Shown in pieces: positions 34,393 through 43,362 of a stretch of 64,000 bases of DNA. The DNA comes from CAIUGU01 sp040080215 (GTDB lineage Bacteria > Pseudomonadota > Gammaproteobacteria > Steroidobacterales > Steroidobacteraceae). The first letter of the stretch is position 1, and every line of letters starts with the position of its first letter. The notes beneath the pieces are model-generated. The model made no database searches, was not told the origin of the DNA, and worked only from the letters and a program-made list of their open reading frames with translations. The position numbers and the translations under genes are program-made. Location of the stretch: positions 5,374-69,373 of the forward strand of contig JBEBIT010000011.1 of assembly GCA_040080215.1 (NCBI GenBank), in the 5' to 3' direction.

Positions 34393-35160
34393 ATGCGTCT
34401 CCTCAATGACCTGCTGGCGTCGCTCAGGAACTTCGTGTCGTCCGTCGGCGCGCTGTCGATCTTCTTCGTGCGCGTGCTCGGACAGGTCCCCGCGGCACTG
34501 CTCAAGCCGAAGTACGTGATCGCGCAGATCCACAACGCCGGCGCGCTGTCGCTCGTCATCATCATGACCTGCGGCCTGTTTGTCGGTGCCGTACTCGGAC
34601 TGCAAGGATATGATCTGCTGCAGCGCTTCGGGTCGGAAGACTCGCTCGGGACCGCGGCGGCGCTCGGCCTCATCAAGGAGCTCGGGCCCGTCATTACCGC
34701 ACTGCTGTTTGCCGGTCGCGCAGGGACGGCGCTGGCGTCCGAAATCGGCCTGATGCGCGCCACCGACCAGTTGTCGGCGATGGAGATGATGGCGGTGGAT
34801 CCGATCCGCCGCGTGGTTGCGCCCCGTTTCATCGGCGGCGTGATCGCCATGCCGTTGCTCAGCGCGATCTTCATCTCGATCGGCATCTACGGCGTGCACC
34901 TCGTGGGTGTGCAGCAGCTCGGAGTCGATCCCGGCTCGTTCTGGTCGCAGATGATCGCGAGCGTCGAGGCCGGCGACATCAATGAAGGCGTCCTCAAGAG
35001 TTGCGTCTTCGGTGTCGCCTGCAGCTTGATTGCCGTGCACGAGGGCTACACTGCCCAGCCCACGGCGGAAGGCGTCGGCCGGGCCACCACCCGCACGGTG
35101 GTAATCTCGGCCGTGCTGACATTGATCCTGGATTTCATGCTCACGGCCGTGATGCTGTGA
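34393..35160 (+). CDS. mlaE: Phospholipid-transport permease MlaE
   Basis: A 255-residue integral membrane protein with five to six helices and the MlaE signatures GLFVGAVLGLQGYDLLQRFG, ALGLIKELGPVITALLFAGR and the C-terminal EGVGRATTRTVVISAVLTLI. It starts 2 bases after mlaF. Confidence 0.94.
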   Translation: MRLLNDLLASLRNFVSSVGALSIFFVRVLGQVPAALLKPKYVIAQIHNAGALSLVIIMTCGLFVGAVLGLQGYDLLQRFGSEDSLGTAAALGLIKELGPVITALLFAGRAGTALASEIGLMRATDQLSAMEMMAVDPIRRVVAPRFIGGVIAMPLLSAIFISIGIYGVHLVGVQQLGVDPGSFWSQMIASVEAGDINEGVLKSCVFGVACSLIAVHEGYTAQPTAEGVGRATTRTVVISAVLTLILDFMLTAVML

Positions 35161-35182
35161 CAATCTGAGTTGAGGTAACCGC

Positions 35183-35680
35183 ATGCGTCAGTCCAGCGCG
35201 ACCGAAATTTCCACCGGCCTGTTCGTCCTGCTCGGCTTTGCCGCCCTGCTGTTCATGGTCACGCAGATCACGAGCAGGGAGTTCTCGCTCGGTACCGGCT
35301 CGAACTACCGGGTGGAAGCCCAGTTCGAGAACATCGGCGGCCTGAAGGCGGGCGCGCCCGTATCCATGTCCGGCGTCACCGTCGGCCGGGTCGAATCGAT
35401 CACGTACGACCAGACGGCCTACAAGGCCAAGGTCACGCTGCGCTTCGACGCGACCTTCGACCGCATTCCCGATGACAGCAATGCAGCCATCCTCACCTCG
35501 GGCCTGCTCGGGGGGCAGTACGTGGGCATTGCCCCCGGTGGTGCGGACGGCTTCCTGAAGGACGGCAGCAAGATCGAATTCGTGCAGGATGCGATCGTGC
35601 TCGAGAACCTCATCAACCGCTTCATGGCCAGCATGTCTTCCAAGCCCAGTGACAGTGCGTCCGGGCCATCAAAGGAGTAG
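35183..35680 (+). CDS. mlaD: MCE-domain protein MlaD
   Basis: A 165-residue protein with one N-terminal transmembrane helix (STGLFVLLGFAALLFMVTQI) and a single MCE domain (VEAQFENIGGLKAGAPVSMS, GVTVGRVESI, SGLLGGQYVGIAPGG), the MlaD architecture. It forms the periplasmic hexameric ring on the MlaFEDB complex. Confidence 0.94.
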   Translation: MRQSSATEISTGLFVLLGFAALLFMVTQITSREFSLGTGSNYRVEAQFENIGGLKAGAPVSMSGVTVGRVESITYDQTAYKAKVTLRFDATFDRIPDDSNAAILTSGLLGGQYVGIAPGGADGFLKDGSKIEFVQDAIVLENLINRFMASMSSKPSDSASGPSKE

Positions 35681-35685
35681 GGCAC

Positions 35686-36363
35686 ATGACCAGGGTACAA
35701 CTTCGATTGGGACTGGCGCGCGGCGTTGCACTCCTGATGTTCGGCACAGCGGCGGCATTCGCCCCTGCTGTCAGCAGTGCAGCGGAACCGGCGGCGGCCA
35801 CGCAGAACCCTCGTGACCTGATCGACGGCGTCGCGCAGCAGTTGCTGAAGGAATTGCAGACCCGCCGCGAAGAACTGAAGAGGGACCCCGTGGCGCTGCG
35901 CAAGCTCATCGACGAGACGCTGTTGCCGCATTTCGATACCCAGACAGCTGCACAGCGGGTGCTCGCGGTCCACTGGCGCACGGCGACGCCCGAGCAGCGC
36001 CGGCGCTTCATCGACGCGTTCTACAAGTTCATGTTGCAGACGTACGGCAACGCGCTCGTGGAGTTCACGCCGAACCAGCTTGAGGTACGGCCTTTCAAGG
36101 GTGATCCGAAGGCGACGACAGCGACGGTCGAGACGTTCGTGAATACCGGCAGCGGCAAGCCCATTCCCGTGAATTACTCGATGCGGCTGACACCGACGGG
36201 CTGGAAGGCGTGGGACGTCACGATCGAAGGCATCTCGTATGTGCTGTCGTTCCAGAAGGACATCGGCGCCGAGGTTAACCAGAAGGGCCTCGAGGCAGTG
36301 ATCGCGCGCCTCGAATCCGGGCAGCCCGCCCAGCCGTCCAAACCCGCCACGTCTGCCAAGTGA
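35686..36363 (+). CDS. mlaC: Periplasmic phospholipid-binding protein MlaC
   Basis: A 225-residue secreted protein with a signal peptide (ending AAAFAPAVSSAAEP) and the Tol-Tol/MlaC fold: LIDETLLPHFDTQTAAQRVL, RRRFIDAFYKFMLQTYGNAL and NYSMRLTPTGWKAWDVTIEG. It ferries lipid between MlaA and MlaD. An Ala/Pro-rich tail follows. It overlaps the mlaB start (GTGA). Confidence 0.92.
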   Translation: MTRVQLRLGLARGVALLMFGTAAAFAPAVSSAAEPAAATQNPRDLIDGVAQQLLKELQTRREELKRDPVALRKLIDETLLPHFDTQTAAQRVLAVHWRTATPEQRRRFIDAFYKFMLQTYGNALVEFTPNQLEVRPFKGDPKATTATVETFVNTGSGKPIPVNYSMRLTPTGWKAWDVTIEGISYVLSFQKDIGAEVNQKGLEAVIARLESGQPAQPSKPATSAK

Positions 36364-36680
36364 CTGTGTCCGTGCCTGCCACTGCCGAATTGCGCAAGGT
36401 CGATAGCGGCCACTTTGCCGTAGTCGGCGAACTCGGATTCGAGACCGTGCGCGGCTTGCTGGCAACGGGGGGCGCACGCTTTGCGGACGCTGCCGCGCAG
36501 TTCGAGGTGGATCTGTCGGGCGTCACGCAAGGGGACAGCGCGGGGCTCGCGCTGCTGATCGAGTGGCAGAAGCTCGCGACGCGAGCCGGCAAGACCGTGC
36601 GCTTCACGCGCGTGCCGGAACAGCTGCGCTCGCTCGCGCAGATCAGCGAGATAGAAAGCTTCCTGCCATTGTCCGCCTAG
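36360..36680 (+). CDS. mlaB: STAS-domain protein MlaB
   Basis: A 106-residue STAS-domain protein with FEVDLSGVTQGDSAGLALLI and EWQKLATRAGKTVRFTRVPE, the pattern of MlaB, which binds and stabilises MlaF. The start GTG overlaps the mlaC stop. It closes the operon, facing mlaA on the other strand. Confidence 0.87.
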   Translation: MTVSVPATAELRKVDSGHFAVVGELGFETVRGLLATGGARFADAAAQFEVDLSGVTQGDSAGLALLIEWQKLATRAGKTVRFTRVPEQLRSLAQISEIESFLPLSA

Positions 36681-36699
36681 AACCGTCGGACCTTGCAGG

Positions 36700-37467
36700 C
36701 TAGGGCGCAGGCGCGCTTGCGGGAGCCACGGGTGCGTCATCCAGCGGTTCATCGTCGAAGGTCGGTTCCGGCGGGCTGCCGTCGAAGATCATGTATTCGC
36801 GTCGCTGGGCCCAGGCATCGCGCATGAACGCGTAGCGATCGAACACGTTCGCGATCTGGGCTTCGACGGGGAGCAGATCTGCACGGAAGCCCACGACTTC
36901 CAGCGCCCTTGCAGACCACTCAACTTCCCACTGCGCATCGACGTAGCGGGGGACGCCCGTGAAGTAATCGACGATTCGCGACGGCGCATCCCGCAGGCTC
37001 GACGGACCGAACAGCGGCAGGTTCACGTAAGGACCGGAGGGGACGCCCCACACGGCGAGGGTCTGGCCGAAGTCTTCCTCGTTGGCAGTGAGACCGCCGA
37101 TCGAGGCCGCGTCGATCAGGCCACCGACGCCCGCGATCGTGTTGATCACCAATCTGCCCGTGTCCTGGACCGCGAGGCCCAGCTTGCCTTGCAGGAGCTG
37201 GTTCAGGATCGTCGTGGGATATCCCAGGTTGGCGAAGAAATTGCGCACGCCCGTCTGCATCCAGTCGGGTGTAATTTTTCCATACGCTTTCGCGACCGGC
37301 TTCAGCGTCGCGCGATCCGCGACATCGTTGAAGCGGTAGATGCCTCGATTGAGGCCTTCCCAGGGGTCGTCCGCGGTGGTGCGGCCGGGCGCCGTGGCGC
37401 ACCCGCCCAGAGCCAGACTCAAGGCAAGCAGCGCAAGGACGCGGGTTCGGAATCCGTTCTGGATCAT
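36700..37467 (-). CDS. mlaA: Outer-membrane lipoprotein MlaA (VacJ)
   Basis: A 255-residue lipoprotein with a lipobox LALGGC near residue 22 and the MlaA core (WEGLNRGIYRFNDVADRATL, FFANLGYPTTILNQLLQGKL, GVGGLIDAASIGGLTANEED, FGQTLAVWGVPSGPYVNLPL, GPSSLRDAPSRIVDYF). It removes phospholipid from the outer leaflet of the outer membrane and hands it to MlaC. An alternative GTG start lies two codons upstream. In this genome it is convergent with mlaFEDCB; the outer-membrane part is outside the operon but next to it. Confidence 0.93.
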   Translation of the reverse strand: MIQNGFRTRVLALLALSLALGGCATAPGRTTADDPWEGLNRGIYRFNDVADRATLKPVAKAYGKITPDWMQTGVRNFFANLGYPTTILNQLLQGKLGLAVQDTGRLVINTIAGVGGLIDAASIGGLTANEEDFGQTLAVWGVPSGPYVNLPLFGPSSLRDAPSRIVDYFTGVPRYVDAQWEVEWSARALEVVGFRADLLPVEAQIANVFDRYAFMRDAWAQRREYMIFDGSPPEPTFDDEPLDDAPVAPASAPAP

Positions 37468-37503
37468 CAACACGTATCTTCGGAAGAAAACGACGTGCGG
37501 ATT

Positions 37504-37672
37504 CTAGCAGGGTGATGCAAAACTACTTGCAGCACCCGGCTATTCCGAGTCATGGACGACTCGGCGAAATCAATGAGTTAGGACTCATTGATTTCGGGAG
37601 CCAGTGAAAACCACGCTTTTCGCTGGCTCCAGATGCAAAAGGCACGGACAGACTTTTGCATCAACCTGCTAG
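37504..37672. repeat. Nested palindromic element upstream of mlaA
   Basis: A 169-bp element. The outer arms CTAGCAGGGTGATGCAAAA (37504-37522) and TTTTGCATCAACCTGCTAG (37654-37672) are complementary (one mismatch). Inside are three more perfect or near-perfect hairpins: CCGAGTC/GACTCGG (37545-37564), CGAAATCAATGAGT/ACTCATTGATTTCG (37565-37596) and GGAGCCAGTGAAAA/TTTTCGCTGGCTCC (37597-37630). It lies between the bepA stop and the mlaA start. It resembles a REP/BIME-like or MITE-like element; no T-tract follows the stems, so it is not a simple terminator. Confidence 0.85.
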
Positions 37673-37676
37673 CAGC

Positions 37677-39176
37677 TCAATCGAGCAGGCGTTCCTGTCG
37701 CGGCGGACCGCCACTGCTGGTGCTGAGCCGGCCGCGCTGGCGCTTTGGCAGGGCCGACTGGATCTCTTCCATGCGGGCCTGGAATCGCGCCCGCTGTACC
37801 TGGGTCAATTCCGGAACATCGAGGGCCATCTTGAGCTGGTTGATGGCCAGCGGCAGATCACCACCCATCAAGTGATACTCGGCCATGTAGTAGTACGAAT
37901 CCGCCACGTCGCCGGCTGCGTTGGCTGCCCGCGCGATCAAGCGCGCCTGTTCAGGCGTCGGGGGGACTGCATTGAACAGGTCGAGCAGGACCTGATGGGC
38001 CTTGCGCGAATCGCCTTGCTGCATCAGTGATTCGGCATAGCGGACGGTGACCGGCACGTTGCGCGGAAACAGGTCACGCGCCCGGTTCAGCGTGGCGAGC
38101 GCCGCCTTGTCGTTGCCGGCTTGCTGGAGCGCCTGCCCGAGCGCCGTGTGGTATTGGATGACAGTCTGGTCGCCCTCAAGCAGGGCCGTCAAGATCGGCA
38201 CGGCTGCCTCGGCACGGCCCGCTGCCATCAGGGCGAGGCTTCTGCCGTAGCGCTGTGCGGGCGTGGCGTCGGCTTCGTTCGTGATGGTGGCTGCGTAGAA
38301 GTCGAGCGCCGACTTGCCTGCCGGCGTCGACAGGACGCGCATGCGCTCGCGTGTAAGCGAATAGCCGAGGCTGTCAGGATTGTACGGGCCGGTGTACTGC
38401 TGGGCGCGGCTGCGCGTTTCCGAGATGCGCGTGGTGCTCACCGGGTGCGTGCGCAGCATCTCCGGGATCATGCCTTCGCTGGTGCCGGCGCGGCGGCCCA
38501 GGGTTTCGAAGAAGGCGGGCATCGTGTTCGGATCGAAACCCGAATTCGCGAGGAACGTGATGCCGACGCGATCCGCCTCGGTTTCGTTTTCGCGCGTGAA
38601 GCTGATCTGGTTCTGGATCGCAAGGCCCTGCGCGGCCATCACGCCCGCCATGGCCATGTCGCCGCTCCCGGTGGCGGCTCCCAGCAGGATTGCGGCCAGC
38701 ATTGCCGCCGTCGAGACCAGCCCGGAGCGGCTCTGTTCGGCGATGCTGCGAGCGATATGCCGTTGCGATACGTGAGCGATTTCGTGCCCCAGCACGCTCG
38801 CGAGTTCGCCTTCGTTCTTCGTTTCCAGCAGCAGTCCGGCGTTGACGCCGACAAAGCCGCCGGGAAGGGCGAACGCGTTGATCTCGTTGTCCTTGACGAC
38901 GAAGAAGTCGAAGTGCTGGTGTCCTTCCGGCGCCTGGCTCGACAGCTTGAGCCCGAGGGCTTCGATGTATTCCGAGATTTCCGGGTCGTCCAGGATCTGG
39001 TCACTGTCGCGCAGGCCACGCACGATCATGCGACCGATGCGGTATTCGTCTTCGAGGGTGATGATGGCCTGCGCCGGACTGCCCATGTCAGGCAGCTCTG
39101 CCGCATGGAGGACGCCCACGGGCGCGAGATTCGCGACCATGGCGACCATCAGCAATCCGCTAAGCCATGCTTTCAC
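37677..39176 (-). CDS. bepA: M48 periplasmic protease/chaperone BepA-like
   Basis: A 499-residue protein with a signal segment (VKAWLSGLLMVAMVANLAPV), an M48 zinc protease domain with SVLGHEIAHVSQRHIA and the third ligand Glu in ENETEADRVG, and C-terminal tetratricopeptide repeats (about 300-480). BepA (YfgC) assists outer-membrane protein assembly such as LptD and degrades misfolded forms. The GTG start at 39176 is chosen because the family begins with the signal peptide here; the 98 upstream in-frame codons are low-quality sequence. Its neighbour is the palindromic element. Confidence 0.87.
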   Translation of the reverse strand: MKAWLSGLLMVAMVANLAPVGVLHAAELPDMGSPAQAIITLEDEYRIGRMIVRGLRDSDQILDDPEISEYIEALGLKLSSQAPEGHQHFDFFVVKDNEINAFALPGGFVGVNAGLLLETKNEGELASVLGHEIAHVSQRHIARSIAEQSRSGLVSTAAMLAAILLGAATGSGDMAMAGVMAAQGLAIQNQISFTRENETEADRVGITFLANSGFDPNTMPAFFETLGRRAGTSEGMIPEMLRTHPVSTTRISETRSRAQQYTGPYNPDSLGYSLTRERMRVLSTPAGKSALDFYAATITNEADATPAQRYGRSLALMAAGRAEAAVPILTALLEGDQTVIQYHTALGQALQQAGNDKAALATLNRARDLFPRNVPVTVRYAESLMQQGDSRKAHQVLLDLFNAVPPTPEQARLIARAANAAGDVADSYYYMAEYHLMGGDLPLAINQLKMALDVPELTQVQRARFQARMEEIQSALPKRQRGRLSTSSGGPPRQERLLD

Positions 39177-39304
39177 GAGGGGGCCTGCACTTTGACGATG
39201 TCCCGGAGCTTCACGGGTTGTTCGACCGGGATCCGGTCCCGTGGTTCGATTCTGGGCGTACGAATTGCCCACGGCAAGCCGCCCGGGGCAGGAATTACAG
39301 TTGG

Positions 39305-40738
39305 TTACAGGGTTTCGGAGGCAAAGTCCGCCAGCCGCGACCGTTCGCCCCGCACCAGCGTGATATGGCCGCCGTGCTCCCAGCCGCGGAAGCGATTGAC
39401 CACGTACGTGAGGCCAGACGTGGTCTCCGTGAGATAGGGTGTGTCGATCTGCGCAATGTTGCCGAGGCACACGAGTTTGGTGCCGGGACCTGCCCGGGTG
39501 ACGATCGCTTTCATCTGCTTCGGCGTGAGGTTCTGCGCCTCGTCGAGGATGATGAACTTGTTGAGGAACGTGCGGCCGCGCATGAAATTGAGCGAGCGGA
39601 TCTTGATCCGGTTGCGCAGCAGGTCATTGGTGGCGGCGCGACCCCAGGTGCCGCCTTCCTGGCTGTGTGTCAGTACCTCGAGGTTGTCCATGAGGGCACC
39701 CATCCACGGCTCCATCTTTTCTTCCTCGGTCCCGGGCAGGAAACCGATGTCCTCGCCAAGCGGAATCGTCACGCGGGTCATGATGATTTCCGTGTAGCGG
39801 TTGAGCTCGAGCGTCTGGGCCAGCGCCGCCGCCAGCGTCAGCAGCGTCTTGCCGGTGCCCGCGGGACCCAGGACGGTGATGAAGTCGACTTCCGGGTCCA
39901 TGAGCAGATTGAGCGCGAAGTTCTGCTCGCGATTGCGCGCCGTGATGCCCCAGATGTTGTGACGCTCGCCGCGGAAGTCGCGCACGAGCTCAAGCACGGC
40001 TTCGTTCTCGGAGAGCGTCCGGACGACGGCTTCGAAGCCGTTCTGCTGGTCCTGGTACAAGAACTGGTTGACGTGCCAGTCGCGGGTCATCGGGCCCTTC
40101 ACGCGATAGTACGTGCGTGCGTGTTCCTGCCAGGACTGCATGCCCTTCCCGTGCTTCTCCCAGAACGTGGGGGGCAGGGCCTGGATGCCGGTGTACAGGA
40201 GGTCCGCATCCTCGATGGTCTTGTCGCTGTAGTAGTCCTCGGTGTGGACGCCGATGATCGACGCCTTGATGCGCAGGTTGATGTCCTTGGACACCAGCGT
40301 GACGCGGGCCGCGGCGAAGGCCTTCTGCAAGGCCAGCGTCTGCGCGAGGATCTCGTTGTCGGCGCCGTGGCCAGGCAACGTGTCGGGAAGCACGGAGGCG
40401 AGCTTGCGGGTCTGGAAGAAAAGACGGCCACTTGAGGCCTTCTTGCCGCCGTTGCTCATCTTGGCTGACGGCAGTTCCAGGCCGGCGTCGATCTGCTTCT
40501 TGGTGGCGCCCTCGATCAGTTCATCGAGGAAGCGGCTGACCTGGCGGACGTTGCGCGCAGCTTCCGAGACGCCTTTCTTGCCGGCGTCGAGTTCCTCGAG
40601 CACGATCATCGGGATGTAGATGTCGTGTTCTTCGAAACGGAAGATCGCCGTCGGGTCGTGCATCAGCACGTTCGTGTCGAGCACGAAGATGCGGCGCTTC
40701 GATTTGGGGTTGCCGGTGGCCTTCTTGCGGGATGTCAC
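39305..40738 (-). CDS. PhoH family ATPase with N-terminal PIN domain
   Basis: A 477-residue protein with an N-terminal PIN nuclease-like domain (RIFVLDTNVLMHDPTAIFRF with the first acidic residue in VLDTN) and a C-terminal PhoH ATPase domain with Walker A GPAGTGKTLL (about 280) and Walker B KFIILDEAQNLTP. This PIN-PhoH fusion is widespread and is thought to be an RNA-processing helicase/nuclease. GTG start at 40738. Confidence 0.9.
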   Translation of the reverse strand: MTSRKKATGNPKSKRRIFVLDTNVLMHDPTAIFRFEEHDIYIPMIVLEELDAGKKGVSEAARNVRQVSRFLDELIEGATKKQIDAGLELPSAKMSNGGKKASSGRLFFQTRKLASVLPDTLPGHGADNEILAQTLALQKAFAAARVTLVSKDINLRIKASIIGVHTEDYYSDKTIEDADLLYTGIQALPPTFWEKHGKGMQSWQEHARTYYRVKGPMTRDWHVNQFLYQDQQNGFEAVVRTLSENEAVLELVRDFRGERHNIWGITARNREQNFALNLLMDPEVDFITVLGPAGTGKTLLTLAAALAQTLELNRYTEIIMTRVTIPLGEDIGFLPGTEEEKMEPWMGALMDNLEVLTHSQEGGTWGRAATNDLLRNRIKIRSLNFMRGRTFLNKFIILDEAQNLTPKQMKAIVTRAGPGTKLVCLGNIAQIDTPYLTETTSGLTYVVNRFRGWEHGGHITLVRGERSRLADFASETL

Positions 40739-40760
40739 TAACTGGCCTCGGGGGTGGCGG

Positions 40761-41234
40761 CTACAGGGCTTTGACGGCAGCGAGCGCTTCGGTGACGTGG
40801 CCCGGCACCTTCACCTTGCGCCATTCCTTGCGCAGGACGCCCTTGCCATCGATCAGGAACGTGCTGCGTTCGATGCCGAGGAACTTCTTCCCGTACATGC
40901 TCTTTTCCTTGATGACGTCGAAGAGCTTGCAGGCCTTCTGCTCGGTATCGGCGAGCAGCTCGAACGGGAACCGCATCTTGGCCTTGAACTTCTCGTGGGA
41001 TTCGAGCGAGTCGGCGGACACGCCGAGGATGATGGCGCCGGCCTTGCGAAACGTTGCGGCTGCAGCGGCGAAGTCCTTGCCTTCCTGGGTGCAGCCCGGC
41101 GTGTTGTCACGCGGATAGAAGTACAGGACGAGCGTGGAGCCGGCGGCATCCTTGAGTGCCCAAGTGCCGGAGCCGGTGGCGGGCAGGGAGAAGGCGGGGA
41201 CGGGTTTGTCGAGCGCGACGGTTTTGGCGGCCAT
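40761..41234 (-). CDS. bcp: Thioredoxin-dependent peroxiredoxin Bcp (PrxQ)
   Basis: A 157-residue peroxiredoxin with YPRDNTPGCTQEG (peroxidatic Cys, about 48) and the second Cys in EQKACKLFDVI, a spacing seen in atypical two-Cys Bcp enzymes. Thioredoxin reduces it after peroxide attack. It is downstream of gcvR on the same strand, with a MITE copy between them. Confidence 0.92.
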   Translation of the reverse strand: MAAKTVALDKPVPAFSLPATGSGTWALKDAAGSTLVLYFYPRDNTPGCTQEGKDFAAAAATFRKAGAIILGVSADSLESHEKFKAKMRFPFELLADTEQKACKLFDVIKEKSMYGKKFLGIERSTFLIDGKGVLRKEWRKVKVPGHVTEALAAVKAL

Positions 41235-41261
41235 GGTCCTTGAGGAGCTGGGGAGACGTTA

Positions 41262-41553
41262 AGGAACCTCTGATTAACCTATACGTGCTCGCGACGGCGA
41301 GCCATTTCGTGCAGGGCGAGGCGCGACGACCGCAGTGTACTTGATGTACTCAAGGGAGGAGCAACACTGCCCTGCACGAAATGGATCCCGTCCCGATCAA
41401 AGAATAAATAGTCATTCAATGGGTTGCGCCTCTAATCGCCTGCTGCGTCGTTACGGATCTTGTCCATATTCCCGATATGGCCTGCGGTCCGATGCCTCGC
41501 AGCAGGCGATTGGAGGCGCAACGCGAGCGCGTATAGGTTAAACAGAGGTTCCT
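41262..41553. repeat. MITE-like repeat, copy 2, 292 bp, between gcvR and bcp
   Basis: Same element as at 27638-27930: outer end AGGAACCTCTGATTAAC, TA at 41260-41261 and 41554-41555, and both internal inverted repeats. The two copies match along their length by eye, with scattered substitutions. The right TA forms part of the gcvR stop codon (TAA), so insertion supplied or preserved the stop. The terminal repeats match at about 30 of 32 positions. Confidence 0.9.
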
Positions 41554-42083
41554 TAAGCCTTCAGGGGTTCGAGGATCGCATCCAGGTTGTGGTGGTCGCA
41601 GAAATCCATGAATTCCTCGCGCAGGGAGGCGACATGCACTTTGGCAGGGATGTGTACGACCATCTGTACGGAGAACATAGGCGCTCCCGTATGCGCGGCG
41701 GCGTAGCTGCGCGTGTTCACCTCGGCAATGTCGATGCCGCGGGAGCTGAAGAAGCCCGCGAGGTGGTACACGATGCCTGGCTGGTCAAGGCACACGACAT
41801 CGACGCTGTACGTCATGACGTCGGTGCGGGCCGGTTTGGCCTCGGTGCGCCGGATCGTGACGTTCATGTTCCCGGCGGCATCGAGCTTGGCCACTTCGGC
41901 CTCGAGCTTCGCAAGCGTGTGCCAGTTGCCGGCGACCAGCAGCATCATGGCAAATTCGTTGCCGAGTGCGCTCATGCGGCTTTCGACGATGTTGCCGCCG
42001 CAGTCGAGAACTACCCGGGTGAGATCGTAGACAAGGCCAGTGCGGTCGCTGCCGATGGCGGAGATGACAATGAGTTGTTTCAT
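41553..42083 (-). CDS. gcvR: Glycine cleavage regulatory protein GcvR-like (two ACT domains)
   Basis: A 176-residue protein made of two ACT domains: KQLIVISAIGSDRTGLVYDL (domain 1) and VDVVCLDQPGIVYHLAGFFS (domain 2). This is the layout of GcvR, a regulator of the glycine cleavage system through GcvA in enterobacteria. A tandem glycine riboswitch at the right edge may make this separate from local control here. The stop codon uses the TA next to the MITE. Confidence 0.83.
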   Translation of the reverse strand: MKQLIVISAIGSDRTGLVYDLTRVVLDCGGNIVESRMSALGNEFAMMLLVAGNWHTLAKLEAEVAKLDAAGNMNVTIRRTEAKPARTDVMTYSVDVVCLDQPGIVYHLAGFFSSRGIDIAEVNTRSYAAAHTGAPMFSVQMVVHIPAKVHVASLREEFMDFCDHHNLDAILEPLKA

Positions 42084-42295
42084 TCAGGAGCTTGGTTGGG
42101 GTGCGGCGACGAGTGTACAGAGATCGGATGGCAGTGAAAACGGAAATGCCCTCCATCGTAACCGGGGGACGGTGGACCGTTGCGGGACATGGGGCGTCGG
42201 GGTGCGAACTTCCAGTGGCGGAATGCGGGTTCTGCTTGCGCGGGATCCAATCGCGCCAGTACGATCACACCCCTTCTTGCGGTCCCGGGAAACCC

Positions 42296-43177
42296 ATGTT
42301 CAGCGGTAGTATCGTCGCACTCGTCACCCCCATGCGCGCGGACGGCGCAGTGGACTATTCCGCGCTCGACCGGCTCGTCGACTTCCACGTCGCCAACGGC
42401 ACGGATGCGATCGTTGCCGTCGGCACGACCGGGGAATCGCCGACGCTCGATGTCGAGGAGCACATGGCGGTGGTCCATCGGGTCCACACGAGGGCCGACG
42501 GCCACGTGCCGGTCATCGCAGGCACGGGCGCCAATTCAACGCGAGAGGCCATCGAACTGACGGTGATGGCCGAGAAGATCGGTGTCGCGGGGTGCCTCGT
42601 CGTGACGCCGTACTACAACAAGCCGACGCAGGAAGGGCTGTACCAGCACTACAAGGCCGTCGCAGACGCGGTGACGCTGCCGTTGATCCTGTACAACGTC
42701 CCTGGCCGGACTGGGGTCGACATGAAGCCGGATACCGTGGTGCGCCTGTCGGCCATCAAGAACATCGTCGGAATCAAGGAGGCAAGCGGCTCGCTCGAGC
42801 GCAATCGCGAGCTCAAGGCGCGCTTCGGCGATTCCTTCCTGCTGCTGGGCGGCGACGACGACATCGGCTGTGAGTCCATCCTCGCGGGCTTCAATGGCGT
42901 CATCTCGGTGACCGCCAACATTGCGCCGCGTGCGATGCATGACATGTGCGCGGCAGCCCGTGCAGGAGATGCTGCCCGGGCACGGGCGATCGATTCAACG
43001 TTAAGTGGGCTCCATAAGTACCTGTTTATTGAGTCTAATCCGGTGCCTGCAAAGTGGGCGCTGGCGCGCATGGGGTTCATGGAGGATACGGTGCGGCTCC
43101 CGCTGACCCCGTTGTCGGATGCGTGCAAGGCGCCGGTGCTCGACGCCCTCAAGCAGGCCGGGATCGCTTTTGCCTGA
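42296..43177 (+). CDS. dapA: 4-hydroxy-tetrahydrodipicolinate synthase
   Basis: A 293-residue TIM-barrel enzyme of lysine/diaminopimelate synthesis. It begins MFSGSIVALVTPM, has the substrate motif GTTGESPTLDVEEH, VTPYYNKPTQEGLYQHY and the Schiff-base Lys in NIVGIKEASGSLERN, plus LYNVPGRTGVDM. The start at 42296 fits the family; the long upstream in-frame extension to 42092 has no homology. It diverges from gcvR across a 212-base gap. Confidence 0.95.
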   Translation: MFSGSIVALVTPMRADGAVDYSALDRLVDFHVANGTDAIVAVGTTGESPTLDVEEHMAVVHRVHTRADGHVPVIAGTGANSTREAIELTVMAEKIGVAGCLVVTPYYNKPTQEGLYQHYKAVADAVTLPLILYNVPGRTGVDMKPDTVVRLSAIKNIVGIKEASGSLERNRELKARFGDSFLLLGGDDDIGCESILAGFNGVISVTANIAPRAMHDMCAAARAGDAARARAIDSTLSGLHKYLFIESNPVPAKWALARMGFMEDTVRLPLTPLSDACKAPVLDALKQAGIAFA

Positions 43178-43270
43178 CAAGGTGACTGGCACGTTTGCCT
43201 GACTTCAGGCGTACGTGTAACCTGCGCGCGCCTTGCAGCCAGCCTTGGAGCGAGTGCAGGGTCGGAATTC

Positions 43271-43362
43271 GGAGAGGTGGCCGAGTGGTCGAAGGCGCTG
43301 GACTGGAATTCCAGTTACATCTTCACGGGTGTACGTGGGTTCGAATCCCACCCTCTCCGCCA
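43271..43362 (+). tRNA. tRNA-Ser (anticodon GGA)
   Basis: A 92-base class II tRNA. Acceptor GGAGAGG pairs with CCTCTCC, the D arm is GCCGAGTGGTCGAAGGC, the anticodon stem CTGGA/TCCAG holds loop CTGGAAT with anticodon GGA, there is a long variable arm, the T arm is GTGGG-TTCGAAT-CCCAC, discriminator G, and CCA is encoded (43360-43362). It reads UCC/UCU serine codons. A terminator follows. Confidence 0.95.
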
